NCBI RefSeq assembly: GCF_000513995.1
Contig: NZ_AZVB01000012.1
Span: 62,001 to 126,000, forward strand
Direction of reading: 5' to 3'
DNA length: 64,000 nt
From: Pseudoxanthomonas sp. J35
GTDB taxonomy: Bacteria; Pseudomonadota; Gammaproteobacteria; Xanthomonadales; Xanthomonadaceae
Position 1 is the first letter of the stretch. Each line of letters begins with the position of its first letter. Below are positions 19,437 to 30,393 of this stretch, piece after piece. Made by a program: the position numbers and the translations under genes. The notes beneath the pieces are model-generated. The model worked only from the letters and a program-made list of their open reading frames with translations, searched no databases and was not told the DNA's origin.

Positions 19437-20711
19437 TCAATTGATGGCCACCCTCTCCGCATCGCCGAACTGGTCCGAGCCGGAGACCACGATGCGGTCG
19501 CCTTCCCTGGCGCCGGAGACGATTTCCACGTAGCCCAGGCTGCTGGCGCCGGTCTGCACCGGGCGGCGCTCGGCGCTGCGGCCGTCGACCACCCAGGCGT
19601 AGCGGCCGCCGCCCTGCTCGACGAACGGGCCGCGCTCGACCATCAGCACGTTCTTGCGGGTATCCAGCACGATGCGCACGGACAGGCGCTGGTTCTGGCG
19701 CAGGCCCGGCGGCTGCTGGCCGTCGTCGAAGCGCAGGCGCGCGGTGACCTCGCCGTTGACCACCTCCGGCGACACCGCCGAGACCTGGGCCGGCCACGGC
19801 TTGCCCTGGCTGGTGACCTGGGCCGGCACGCCGATGGCCAGGTCGCGGGCGAAGCTTTCCGGCACGCGGATCTCGACCTCGAACTCGCTCAGGTCGACCA
19901 CGCTCAGGATCGGCGCGTTGATCGCCACGTTGGTGCCCTGGGAGACCTGCACCTGGCCGACCTGGCCGTCGAACGGCGCACGCAGGGTCAGCAGGTCGAC
20001 CTGGCGGCGCAGTTCGTCGACCACCGCCTTCTGGCGATCGGCCAGCAGGCGCTTGTTGCGCGCATCCAGCGCCGCGCCCTGGTCCTGCAGGCCGGCGTCG
20101 CTGCGCGCGGTCTGCAGGCCGATCTGCGCCTTCTTCAGTTCGTCCTCGGCGCGGGCCAGTTCGTTGTTGGAGACCGCGCCGCCCGCATGGGCGCGCTGGT
20201 AGCGCTCCAGGTCGCGCTGCGCGGCGGTGTGGTCGATCTCGGCCTGGTCAAGGGCCTTCTGCGCGTTGAGCCGGGCGATGCGCGCATCGAGCTGGGCGCG
20301 GCTGGCCTCGGCCTCCATACTGGCCAGGGTCGATTCCTCCTGCACCAGCTTGCTGCGCAGTTCCGGACTGTCGATCACCGCCAGGGGCTGGCCCTTCTTC
20401 ACCACGTCGCCGGCCACCACCTGCAGGGTGACGGTGCCGCCGGCGATGGCGTACAGGGTCGGACTGTTGGCGGTGATCACCCGGCCGTCGGCGGACAGGT
20501 CGCGGACCAGGTCGCCACGCTTCACCTCGGCGATGCGGATCCGCGCGGAGTCGTAGGAGCGCGAGCCGGCGCCCCAGCTGGACACCACCCATCCGGCGAC
20601 CGCGAGGAAGGCGACGCCGCCGACCGCCGGCCAGAGCCAGCGGCGCCACGCCGGACGGGCGTGGGCGGGGGAGGAGAGGGGACGGTCCTGGGCGGAGGTG
20701 TCTGGGATCAT
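19437..20711 (-). CDS. Periplasmic adaptor (membrane-fusion protein) of a MacA-like exporter
   Basis: A 424-residue HlyD/MacA-family protein with a short cytoplasmic N-terminus, one membrane helix (about 27-45), a lipoyl half-domain (GGTVTLQVVAGDVVKKGQPLAV), a long alpha-helical hairpin rich in Gln/Glu/Arg (about 115-225), the second lipoyl half (LRAPFDGQVGQVQVSQG) and a beta-barrel C-terminus. It should bridge the inner-membrane ABC permeases to an outer-membrane channel, which is not encoded here. The start was set at 20711 because the putative sigma-54 transcription start (about 20743) excludes the upstream candidate at 20753. No good ribosome site is visible. Confidence 0.9.
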   Translation of the reverse strand: MIPDTSAQDRPLSSPAHARPAWRRWLWPAVGGVAFLAVAGWVVSSWGAGSRSYDSARIRIAEVKRGDLVRDLSADGRVITANSPTLYAIAGGTVTLQVVAGDVVKKGQPLAVIDSPELRSKLVQEESTLASMEAEASRAQLDARIARLNAQKALDQAEIDHTAAQRDLERYQRAHAGGAVSNNELARAEDELKKAQIGLQTARSDAGLQDQGAALDARNKRLLADRQKAVVDELRRQVDLLTLRAPFDGQVGQVQVSQGTNVAINAPILSVVDLSEFEVEIRVPESFARDLAIGVPAQVTSQGKPWPAQVSAVSPEVVNGEVTARLRFDDGQQPPGLRQNQRLSVRIVLDTRKNVLMVERGPFVEQGGGRYAWVVDGRSAERRPVQTGASSLGYVEIVSGAREGDRIVVSGSDQFGDAERVAIN

Positions 20712-20753
20712 CGGGGTGATGGCGGTTGGCAGGTGACGTACGGGTAAAGGCAA

Positions 20754-20769
20754 AGCACGTGGCGTGCCA
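20754..20769 (-). promoter_or_regulatory. Sigma-54 (-24/-12) promoter of the exporter operon
   Basis: The minus strand reads TGGCACG-CCAC-GTGCT, which matches the sigma-54 consensus TGGCACGNNNNTTGCW at all but one position, with the GG and GC dinucleotides in the exact required spacing. The adaptor ATG is about 43 bases downstream of the -12 element. The operon it precedes ends with a sigma-54 activator gene, which supports the call. Confidence 0.7.
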
Positions 20770-20812
20770 ACTCCAAGTAATTGATTTGAAATGGTTTACG
20801 CGCGACCTCGGA

Positions 20813-20875
20813 GTGTCCGCAGTGTCCGCCGGACGGGGCCCGGACAGTTCCGGCGGGGAGGCGGACACGGCGGAC
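20813..20875 (-). promoter_or_regulatory. Candidate upstream activator sites (repeated GTGTCCGC)
   Basis: GTGTCCGC occurs at 20813-20820 and 20822-20829, and its inverse GCGGACAC at 20861-20868, followed by GGCGGAC. These lie about 45-105 bases upstream of the -24 element, where NtrC-type activators bind as dimers to inverted repeats. Binding by the regulator at 14225-15559 is inference. Confidence 0.45.
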
Positions 20876-21045
20876 GCCGGGGCCGGCTACGGAGACCGCG
20901 GGAAAGGGGAGGACCGCGCGGGGGAGTGCCAGGGGCGGAGACGCTGGTCCGTCGCTGCAGGGCTTCCTTTCCGAGGCGTGAACGGCGGCACGGAAAAGGC
21001 CCCGGATCGCGCCGGCGGCGCGACGGGGCGGCGACGCCCTGCGGG

Positions 21046-21051
21046 TAGAAT
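21046..21051 (+). promoter_or_regulatory. -10 box TAGAAT for glmS
   Basis: TAGAAT is 29 bases before the glmS ATG, the same arrangement as at glmU. No clear -35 element is visible. Confidence 0.45.
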
Positions 21052-21079
21052 CCTCGGCCTGTTCCGGTAGGAAGACCCT

Positions 21080-22912
<1,833 letters not shown>

Positions 22913-22916
22913 GCCC

Positions 22917-22942
22917 GGCGGCAGGCGCGCGGGCCTGCTGCC
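22917..22942 (+). terminator. Hairpin after glmS
   Basis: GGCGGCAGGC pairs with GCCTGCTGCC (one G-U pair) around a six-base loop, five bases after the glmS stop. There is no T-run. Confidence 0.35.
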
Positions 22943-22969
22943 CGTTGCGCGCTGCATGCGACGCCGCCT

Positions 22970-24902
22970 TTACGGCGCTGTCCTGTCCCGCAGCAGGGTG
23001 CCCAGGTACTCGAAGTACAGGTCGATGTAGCTGATCCCGTTCTCGTGGTCGACCAGGTACGGGTTCATCAGGGTGTGGCGCAGTGGCCGGGTCGATGCCA
23101 AGCGCGTCGAGGATGCGGTGCAGCTCCGCCCCGCCGACCATCGCGCGCTGCAGCGTCGTGATCGAGGAAAAGAACTGCTTGACCTGCAGCGGCCGGTGCG
23201 GGTCGCAGCGCAGTTCGTCGTAGAGGCGGCGGATGAAGGCGTTGGCGGCGGCCAGGTCGCGGTTGCCGTGCGGGTTGAGCGCCAGGCCGACCAGGTTGCT
23301 GTCGGGCGGGAACGGCACGGTCGCGGCCACCACGCCGCGCATTTCGTCCGCGAAGCGCTGCGCGCGTTCCTGGAAGGCCTCGGCGGCCAGCACCGTCTGC
23401 CGCGGCATCAGGCCGAAGTTGGCGTGGTCCAGCGGCAGCACGCGGTGGGTGACGTACACCGCCGCGGCCGCGGCACCGGCCTTGGAACCTTCCGGGATGA
23501 ACTGGCCGAGCTGGCGGTAGCGGGTCATGTAGTCCTGGCCATCGCCGTCCTTGAACACATAGTCGGCCTGTTCGGCCAGCAGCGCGGTGGCGCGATGGTC
23601 GCGGCAGACGAAGGCGCCGGTGCCGTAGGGCAGGTAGCCGAGCTTGTGCGGGTCCACCGTCACCGAATCGGTCCGCGCCAGCGCGGCGAACGCGGCATGG
23701 ACTTCCGGCTGCGGGAACGCGCGGTACTCGCCGCGGATTTCCTCCAGCCCGCGCAGGCTGCCGTCCGGGTTGCGGAACAGGGTGGCCAGGTAACCGCCCC
23801 AGGCCGCGTCGACGTGGATGCCGAAGCCCAGTCCGCGCGCGGTCATGTCACGGCGCGCTTGCACGATCGCATCGACCGGATCGATGGTGCCGTACTCGGT
23901 GCTGCCCAGCACCGCCACCACCATCAGCACCGGCTGGCGTTCGCGCTCGCATTGCTCCAGCGCCTCGCGCAGGGCCGCCGCGTCCATGCGCATGCCGCGG
24001 GTCGCCACCAGGCGCAGCTGCGCCCGCCCCAGGCCGAGCATCTTCAGGCCCTTGCTCCACGAGTAGTGCGCGGTCACCGGCACCAGCACCTGCGGCACCT
24101 TCAGGTCGGGGTGGCGCGAGAAGAACCCGAACATCCCCAGCGTCTCCAGACGTTGCTCCTGGAACCGCGCGCGCCAGCGGCGGCGTTCGCCTTCGCCCAG
24201 CGTGGCCAGGCAGTCCTGCCAGCGCACCAGCAGGGCGATCGCCTCGTCCGGCGCCAGGTTGAACGCCTGCCAGTCGTCCTCGGGCACGCCGATGTCGGGC
24301 ACGCCCGCTGCGCGCAGGGCCACCGGGAAGGCCTTCAGCGCCAGCGCCATCCGCAGTGCCTGGTAGTTGGCCAGGGTGCCGCCGGAGGTGAGGTGGCCGA
24401 AGGCGCAGTCCGGGCGCGAAGGATCGCTGGGATAGCCGAACATGCGCGCCAGCTGCAGGCCGGCGAGCACTTCCAGCTGCACGGTGATCGGCGCGGCATC
24501 CTCGCTGACGTTGTTCGGGTTGTAGGGCAGGGCGAGGATCTGCGCGGCCAGGCCGGGCAGCAGCAGGTCCGAGGCCATGTGGCCGATGTAGCGCGGGCTG
24601 TGGAACGGCACCGACTGCTTGAGCGCGGCGGAGAGCTGGTGCAGCTCGCGGCGCATCCGCGCCGCCAGCGCCAGGTATTCCGGGTGCTGCGCGGCGGAGG
24701 TGGGGATCGCCGGCGGATCCTCGGGATGGAAGTTGCGGCGCCAGTGCACATGGTCGCGCAGGAACTCCACCACCAGCTTCTCCAGCAGGGTGTCGTTCTC
24801 GCCGTAGGGACCGAGGAAGCAGGCGTCGAGCATGCGCTGGCCTGGTTCCGGGGCATGCGCCGGGGCAGGGAAGGGATACGGGGAGGGCAGGGTATTCGGC
24901 AT
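22970..24902 (-). pseudogene. Pyridoxal-phosphate-dependent decarboxylase with a C-terminal frameshift
   Basis: Homologous to group II PLP decarboxylases (glutamate/tyrosine/aromatic amino acid type). Residues 1-606 are intact: His279 (TAHYSWSK), Asp365 (HVDAAWGG) and the PLP lysine Lys420 in SVTVDPHKLGYLPYG. After DPA (residue 606) the frame is lost. Moving by one base at about 23084 restores LRHTLMNPYLVDHENGIS, then SYIDLYFEYLGTLL, and a stop at 22970, giving 643 residues. Without the shift the frame reads low-complexity sequence into glmS. The catalytic core is complete, so activity may be reduced rather than lost. It could be a sequencing error. The substrate is not predictable. Confidence 0.8.
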
Positions 24903-24998
24903 GCGGCAAGCCTACGGAGGCCGCGCCGCGTGCCCCTGATCTGGATCAATCCGGGTGCAGATCGGCCGCGCGGCAGTCGTGAGCGCGTCGCCGCGCCC

Positions 24999-26732
24999 TC
25001 AGCCGTCCGCGGTTTCGTCGCTGGCCTTGGCCAGTTCCTCGGCGCGGCGCTGGTCCAGGTGGCGCCGCAGCCGGGCCAGGTCGTCCGGATTCCAGTCGTC
25101 GATGCCGGTCGCTTCCACCCAGGCGGCGATGTAGTGCGAGGGCGCATAGACGTGGCCGAAGCCCATCGGCGCGCTCATCGACAGCGAGGTGTCCAGCGCC
25201 ATCTGCAGCATCGTCACCACCGGATACCAGCGCATCGACGGCGAAACGTCCGGCGGCCGCGGGTCCTGCAGCAGCACGGGTTCGCGGAAGAAGCCGTGGC
25301 GGTCGAAGAAGGTGACCGCGTCGCTGCCGTACTGCAGGTAGACCACGCGCATCGGCCCCCACGGCGTGCCCGGCGGAGCGGCGCTGCCGTGCTGGTTCAT
25401 GAAGCGCACGAAGCCGTCGTCGCCGAAGCGTGGCAGCCATACCGGCGTGCCGGGCGTGCGTGCGCGGGTGACCGCGGCCCAGCGGCTGGCGGCGAAGGGC
25501 GGGCCGCTCTATACCGCGCCGTCGAACGGCTCCTCCAGCAGCTCGAACAGTTCGAACGAGCGCTCCGAGTTGAGCGCACCCAGGCTCAGGCCGTGCAGGA
25601 ACAGCTTCGGGCGCTGCCCGCGCGGCAGCGTGCGCCAGTGTGCGTAGACCTCGCGGAACAGGGCGTGCGCGGTCTCGCCGCCGGTGTCCGGGTCCAGCAA
25701 CAGCGTCAGCGGGCTGGACAGGTAGGAGTACTGCACGGCCACGCTGGCCACGTCGCCGCGGTAGAGGTATTCGAGGCCATCGATGCCGGCCGGATCGACC
25801 CAGCCGGTGCCGGTCGGGGTGATCACCACCAGCGCCTTGCGCTCGAAGCCGCCGACGCGCTCCAGCTCTGCCAGCGCCAGCCGCGCGCGCTGCGCCGGCG
25901 TGTCTCCGGCGGGCAGGCCGGCATAGACGCGCAGCGGCGCCCTGGCGCCGGGGCCGACGAAGGCGGCGAGGTCTGCGGCGGTGGGCCGCGCCGAGACGTA
26001 GCGCCGGCCCATCCGGTCCAGTTCGTTCCAGGCTACCAGCGACTGCGCGCTGCCGGGGCTGTCCCAGGCGGTGGGCGGCGGCATGTCCGGCGGGATCAGC
26101 GCGTCGGCCTGGCGGTAGGAGGCGTCGAGCATGTCCAGCACCGAGCGCAGCACCACGCCGTCGACCAGCCCGGCCAGCAGCAGCACGCCGGCGACGAAGC
26201 CGACCACATTGGCGATGCGCCGCGGGATGCGGCGGGCGACCAGGCGCATCACCGCGTGCACCAGCATCAGCGCCACGCGTCCGAGCAGCACGGCCAGCAC
26301 CGCCACGACCAGCGCGCCGGCGGCCACGCCCAGGCCGCGCAAGGGCCCGGCCGGCTCCAGCTGCATCAGCGCGCGGACGATGTTCTCCCAGTGCTGGCTG
26401 CGCCACAGGGCCAGCATCGCGACCACGGCGCACACGGCCAGCACCACGCGCCGGCCGCGGCCGGCGGCGGGCAGCGGCAGTTGCAGGTATTCCCACAGCC
26501 AGCGCAGCAGCACGCCCAGGCCGTAGCCGGCGGCCAGGCACAGGCCGGAGAGCACGGCCTGGGCGGCGACGACGCGGGGGGTGAGGCTGGGGGTGAGCGA
26601 GGCGGCGAAGAACAGCGTGCCCAGGACCAGGCCGGTGCTGCCGATCCGCGCGCCCAGGCGGGCACGGACATGGCCACCGGCGGCGGCCAGGTGCGGGCAG
26701 AGCGTGCGGCGTGCGGTACGGGCGGTCCCCAT
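24999..26732 (-). pseudogene. Membrane alpha/beta-hydrolase (Abhydrolase_9 family) with an internal amber codon
   Basis: The frame encodes 577 residues but codon 408 (25509-25511) is TAG. The first part has four or five membrane helices (about 35-215) and then a catalytic domain with the nucleophile Ser383 in HGLSLGALNS. The stop follows EEPFDGAV. The same frame continues with SGPPFAASRW, then VWLPRFGDDGFVRFMNQHGS and a complete C-terminus ending at 24999. A TGG-to-TAG change at that codon is the simplest explanation. The remaining 169 residues belong to the catalytic domain, so the truncated product is probably inactive. A -10 box TATAGT (26773-26778) precedes the ATG. Confidence 0.78.
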
Positions 26733-26772
26733 CCTCGCGGCTCCCGGGTCCGCGCGGCGGGCCCTGCGCCGG

Positions 26773-26778
26773 ACTATA
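26773..26778 (-). promoter_or_regulatory. -10 box TATAGT for the hydrolase gene
   Basis: The minus-strand TATAGT lies about 41 bases before the ATG at 26732. The divergent gene's -10 box is 26 bases away, so the two promoters overlap back to back. Confidence 0.4.
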
Positions 26779-26803
26779 GCGCCGCCGCCAGCGCCGGGGC
26801 CGG

Positions 26804-26809
26804 TAGAAT
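26804..26809 (+). promoter_or_regulatory. -10 box TAGAAT for the cysteine-synthase-like gene
   Basis: TAGAAT lies 28 bases before the ATG at 26837, matching the spacing seen at glmU and glmS. Confidence 0.45.
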
Positions 26810-26836
26810 CCACGCATACCGTCCACCACCATTCCA

Positions 26837-27940
26837 ATGTCCCAGCGCGACTGGGTGGCCGCCGCCATCCGCAAGATCGAGGCCGACTTCAACCGATCGG
26901 CCGACACCCACCTGATCCCGCTGCCGCTGCCCGGCTATCCGGGCATCGACGTCTACCTGAAGGACGAATCCAGCCATCCGACCGGCAGCCTCAAGCACCG
27001 GCTGGCGCGCTCGCTGTTCCTGTACGCGCTGGCCAACGGCTGGCTGCGCGAGGGCAGCACGGTGGTGGAGGCGTCCAGCGGTTCGACCGCGGTGTCGGAG
27101 GCGTACTTCGCGCGGCTGCTGGGCCTGCCGTTCATCGCGGTGATCCCGGCCTCGACCTCGCCGGAGAAGATCGCGGCGATCGAGTTCCAGGGCGGGCGCT
27201 GCCACCTGGTCGACAGCCCGTGCACGATCAACGAGGTGTCGGCGCAGCTGGCGCGCGAGACCGGCGGCCATTTCATGGACCAGTTCACCTACGCCGAACG
27301 GGCCACGGACTGGCGCGCGAACAACAACATCGCCGAGTCGATCTTCAAGCAGATGGCCGAGGAACCGCATCCGGTGCCGGAGTGGATCGTGTGCGGGCCG
27401 GGCACCGGCGGCACCAGCGCGACGCTGGGCCGTTACGTGCGCTATCGCCGGCACGCGACGCGGGTGCTGTGCGCGGATCCGGAAGTGTCGGTGTTCTACG
27501 ACTACTACCTGGCCGCGCTGGCGGGGCAGGGCGATACGGAACCTGCGATCCAGGGCGGCTCGCGGATCGAAGGCATCGGCCGGCCGCGGGTGGAGCGCAG
27601 CTTCATTCCGTCCTGCGTGGACGCGATGGTGAAGGTGCCCGATGCGCTGAGCCTGGCAGCGATGCGCCATGTCAGCGCGGTGCTGGGCCGCCGCGTCGGT
27701 GGCTCGACCGGCACCAACTTCGTCGGCGTGCTGCGCGTGGCGCAGGCGATGCGCGAGGCGGGGCGCTCCGGTTCGATCGTCAGCATCCTCTGCGACAGCG
27801 GCGAGCGCTACGCGCACAGCTACTACGACCCGGCGTGGTACGCGCGCCAGGGCATCGACGTGGAAGGCGCGGACCGGGCGATCGCCGACGCGGTCGCCGG
27901 CGGAACGCTGGAGGGACTTCAGGCCTGCGGGGAGCTGTAA
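26837..27940 (+). CDS. PLP-dependent cysteine synthase / cysteine desulfhydrase family protein
   Basis: A 367-residue fold-type II PLP enzyme. The PLP lysine is Lys53 in [13 protein letters not shown], followed by the substrate loop [12 protein letters not shown] and the phosphate-binding [12 protein letters not shown]. It is shorter and more divergent than CysK/CysM, and it resembles the Cds1-like cysteine desulfhydrase group, which makes H2S and pyruvate from cysteine. Which direction dominates cannot be told from the sequence. It stands alone, ended by a hairpin and a REP repeat. Confidence 0.85.
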   Translation: MSQRDWVAAAIRKIEADFNRSADTHLIPLPLPGYPGIDVYLKDESSHPTGSLKHRLARSLFLYALANGWLREGSTVVEASSGSTAVSEAYFARLLGLPFIAVIPASTSPEKIAAIEFQGGRCHLVDSPCTINEVSAQLARETGGHFMDQFTYAERATDWRANNNIAESIFKQMAEEPHPVPEWIVCGPGTGGTSATLGRYVRYRRHATRVLCADPEVSVFYDYYLAALAGQGDTEPAIQGGSRIEGIGRPRVERSFIPSCVDAMVKVPDALSLAAMRHVSAVLGRRVGGSTGTNFVGVLRVAQAMREAGRSGSIVSILCDSGERYAHSYYDPAWYARQGIDVEGADRAIADAVAGGTLEGLQACGEL

Positions 27941-27959
27941 GCCAGCCCATCCGGCTGGC
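27941..27959 (+). terminator. Hairpin directly after the cysteine-synthase-like gene
   Basis: GCCAGCC pairs with GGCTGGC around a five-base loop, immediately after the stop codon. A GTAG repeat follows 12 bases later. Confidence 0.4.
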
Positions 27960-27971
27960 GGTCGCATCCCT

Positions 27972-27993
27972 GTAGAGCGGGGCTTGCCCCGCT
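27972..27993 (+). repeat. GTAG-headed REP palindrome, class A
   Basis: Reads GTAGAGCGGGGCTTGCCCCG then CT, identical to the copies at 4018 and 34751. It lies between the cysteine-synthase-like gene and oligopeptidase A. Confidence 0.75.
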
Positions 27994-28157
27994 GCTGTTG
28001 CGGGACGCTGGCATCCCGGGCGTGGGGTTCGGGCGGGCCCGGCGCTACCTGGGGCGTTGCGACCTTTCCGGCGCCGGTCCGCACCGTTGCGCGGGTTGAT
28101 TTCACGGCGCGGTGGGCACATCTATTCATGCGACTCCCCCACGAACCGATACCTCCC

Positions 28158-30185
28158 ATGCAGGACAACCCGCTGCTCGATTTCTCTGGCCTGCCGCGTT
28201 TCGATGCGATCCGGCCCGACCACGTGGGACCGGCGATCGACGAACTGCTGGCCCGGGCCGAGGTGGCGGTGAAGCACGCCGAAACCGTCTCGCCGGTCAC
28301 CTGGGAGAGCTTCGTGACGCCGCTGGAGGATGCCACCGAGCGGTTGTGGCGGGCCTGGGGCCAGGTCGGGCACCTGCAGGCGGTGGTGAACACGCCGGAG
28401 CTGCGCGAGGCGTACAACGCCAACCTGCCGAAGGTGACGCGCTTCGCCTCGTCGCTGGGGCAGAACCTGGCGCTGTATTCGCAGTACAAGGCCCTGTCGG
28501 AGTCGCCGGAGTACGCGGGTTACGACGCGGTGCGGCGCAAGGTGGTGGAGAACGCGCTGCGCGATTTCCGCCTGGGCGGCGCCGAGCTGGCCGACGAGGC
28601 CAAGGCGCGCTTCTCGGCGGTACAGGAGGAGCTGGCGGCGCTGTCGGCGAAGTTCTCGCAGAACGTGCTCGATGCGACCGATGCGTTCGCGCTGTATGTC
28701 GAGGACGAGGCGCGCCTGGCCGGCCTGCCGGCCGAAGTGGTCGCCGCGGCCCGCGCCGCCGCGGAAAAGGACGGCAAGGCCGGCTGGAAGCTCACCCTGC
28801 AGATGCCGTGCTACCTGCCGGTGCAGACCTATGCCGAGGACCGCGCGCTGCGCGAGGCGCTGTACCGCGCGCACGGACTGCGCGCCTCGGAGGCCGGTCC
28901 GGCGGAGCTGGACAACAGCGGCAACATCGACCGGATCCTTGCGCTGCGCGCGGAACTGGCCTCCCTGCTGGGCTTCGCCAGTTACGCCGAGTACTCGCTG
29001 GCCACCAAGATGGCGCAGTCGCCGGCCGAGGTGCTGGGGTTCCTGCGCGACCTGGCCGGCCGCGCCCTGCCGTTCGCGCGCCGCGACCGCGCCGAACTGG
29101 AGGAGTTCGCCCGCGAACAGCTGGGCCTCGCCCACCTGCAGCCCTGGGACCTGGCCTACGCCAGCGACAAGCTGCGCCAGGCGCGCTACAGCTATTCGGA
29201 GCAGGAGGTGAAGCGCTACTTCACCGAGCCGAAGGTGCTGGCCGGCCTGTTCGGCGTGATCGAGTCGCTGTACCAGGTGAAGGTGAAGCCGGACAGCGCG
29301 CCGGCGTGGCACGAGGACGTGCGCTTCTACCGCGTGGAGAACGCGGACGGACGCCTGCTGGGCCAGTTCTACCTGGACCTGTATGCGCGCGAGGGCAAGC
29401 GCGGTGGCGCGTGGATGGACGACTGCCGCAACCGCCGCGTGCGCGGCGGCGCCGAGCAGACCCCGATCGTCTACCTGGTGTGCAACTTCGGCAAGGGCGT
29501 GGACGGCAAGCCGGCGACCTTCAGCCACAACGAGGTCACCACCCTGTTCCACGAGATGGGCCACGGCCTGCACCAGCTGCTGACCGCCATCGGCGAGCTG
29601 CCGGTGGCCGGCATCAACGGCGTGGAGTGGGACGCGGTGGAGCTGCCCAGCCAGTTCATGGAGAACTTCTGCTGGGAGTGGGAACGGGTCCGGGCGATGA
29701 CCGCGCACGTGGACACCGGCGAACCGCTGCCGCGCGAACTGTTCGAGCGGATGCTGGCGGCGAAGAACTTCCAGAGCGGCATGTTCACCGTGCGTCAGCT
29801 GGAATTCGCGCTGTTCGACATGGAGCTGCACAGCCGGTTCGATCCGGCCGGTGACAGCGTGATGGCGCTGCTGGAGCGGGTGCGCGACGAGGTGGCGGTC
29901 AACCGCCCGCCGGCATGGCACCGGTTCCCGCACCAGTTCAGCCACATCTTCGCCGGCGGCTATGCGGCCGGGTACTACAGCTACAAATGGGCCGAGGTGC
30001 TCAGCGCCGACGCCTACGCCGCGTTCGAGGAGGCACCGGACCAGCTGGCCGAAACCGGCGCGCGTTTCCTCGCCGAAGTACTCTCGCGCGGCGGCAGCCG
30101 CAGCGCCCTGGAGAACTTCAAGGCCTTCCGCGGCCGCGAGCCGAGCATCGACGCGCTGCTGCGCCACAGCGGCATGGCGGCGTGA
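28158..30185 (+). CDS. prlC: Oligopeptidase A (M3 zinc metallopeptidase)
   Basis: A 675-residue cytosolic peptidase that degrades short peptides, including cleaved signal peptides. The zinc site is HEMGH (His465, Glu466, His469) in TLFHEMGHGLHQLL; the third ligand Glu lies downstream in the MENFCWEWE region. The C-terminal blocks FPHQFSHIFAGGYAAGYYSY and SADAYAAFEE are characteristic of M3 family members. The start was set at MQDNPLLDFSGLPRFD, the usual family N-terminus; an ATG ten codons upstream (28128) is possible. It is monocistronic. Confidence 0.95.
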   Translation: MQDNPLLDFSGLPRFDAIRPDHVGPAIDELLARAEVAVKHAETVSPVTWESFVTPLEDATERLWRAWGQVGHLQAVVNTPELREAYNANLPKVTRFASSLGQNLALYSQYKALSESPEYAGYDAVRRKVVENALRDFRLGGAELADEAKARFSAVQEELAALSAKFSQNVLDATDAFALYVEDEARLAGLPAEVVAAARAAAEKDGKAGWKLTLQMPCYLPVQTYAEDRALREALYRAHGLRASEAGPAELDNSGNIDRILALRAELASLLGFASYAEYSLATKMAQSPAEVLGFLRDLAGRALPFARRDRAELEEFAREQLGLAHLQPWDLAYASDKLRQARYSYSEQEVKRYFTEPKVLAGLFGVIESLYQVKVKPDSAPAWHEDVRFYRVENADGRLLGQFYLDLYAREGKRGGAWMDDCRNRRVRGGAEQTPIVYLVCNFGKGVDGKPATFSHNEVTTLFHEMGHGLHQLLTAIGELPVAGINGVEWDAVELPSQFMENFCWEWERVRAMTAHVDTGEPLPRELFERMLAAKNFQSGMFTVRQLEFALFDMELHSRFDPAGDSVMALLERVRDEVAVNRPPAWHRFPHQFSHIFAGGYAAGYYSYKWAEVLSADAYAAFEEAPDQLAETGARFLAEVLSRGGSRSALENFKAFRGREPSIDALLRHSGMAA

Positions 30186-30213
30186 GCTTCCCCGCCCCGG
30201 TGCGGGGCAGGCC

Positions 30214-30246
30214 GTAGCCCGGACAAGGCCGCAGGCCGCATCCGGG
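30214..30246 (+). repeat. GTAG-headed REP palindrome, class B, left partner
   Basis: Begins GTAGCCCGGACAAGGCCGCA and ends CGCATCCGGG. It faces an inverted partner at 30295-30323, forming a REP pair between the convergent prlC and fabB genes. Confidence 0.7.
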
Positions 30247-30294
30247 GAACGCCGCACACCAGCCGTCGGGCCAGGACGCTCGGCACGCCGGGAA

Positions 30295-30323
30295 CCCGGG
30301 TGCGCTTCGCTTACCCGGGCTAC
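30295..30323 (-). repeat. GTAG-headed REP palindrome, class B, right partner
   Basis: On the minus strand it begins GTAGCCCGGGTAAGCGAAGC and ends CACCCGGG. It closely resembles the element at 5191-5164. Confidence 0.7.
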
Positions 30324-30393
30324 GGTACGTGGGGAGGGCGCATGACAAAGACCGGCCGGAGCCGGGCTTTTCATGGCGCTGCCGGGGCAGGCC

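Larger units (their letters stand above)
20712..21079. other. Divergent regulatory gap between the exporter operon and glmS
   Basis: A 368-base gap with no gene. It holds the sigma-54 promoter of the exporter operon (20754-20769), an AT-rich stretch at about 20776-20800, repeated GTGTCCGC words (20813-20875), and the glmS -10 box (21046-21051). Confidence 0.6.

Noticed and set aside
20711-20753. Longer start for the adaptor protein at 20753
   Set aside because: It would lie upstream of the transcription start predicted from the sigma-54 promoter, and no ribosome site precedes it.
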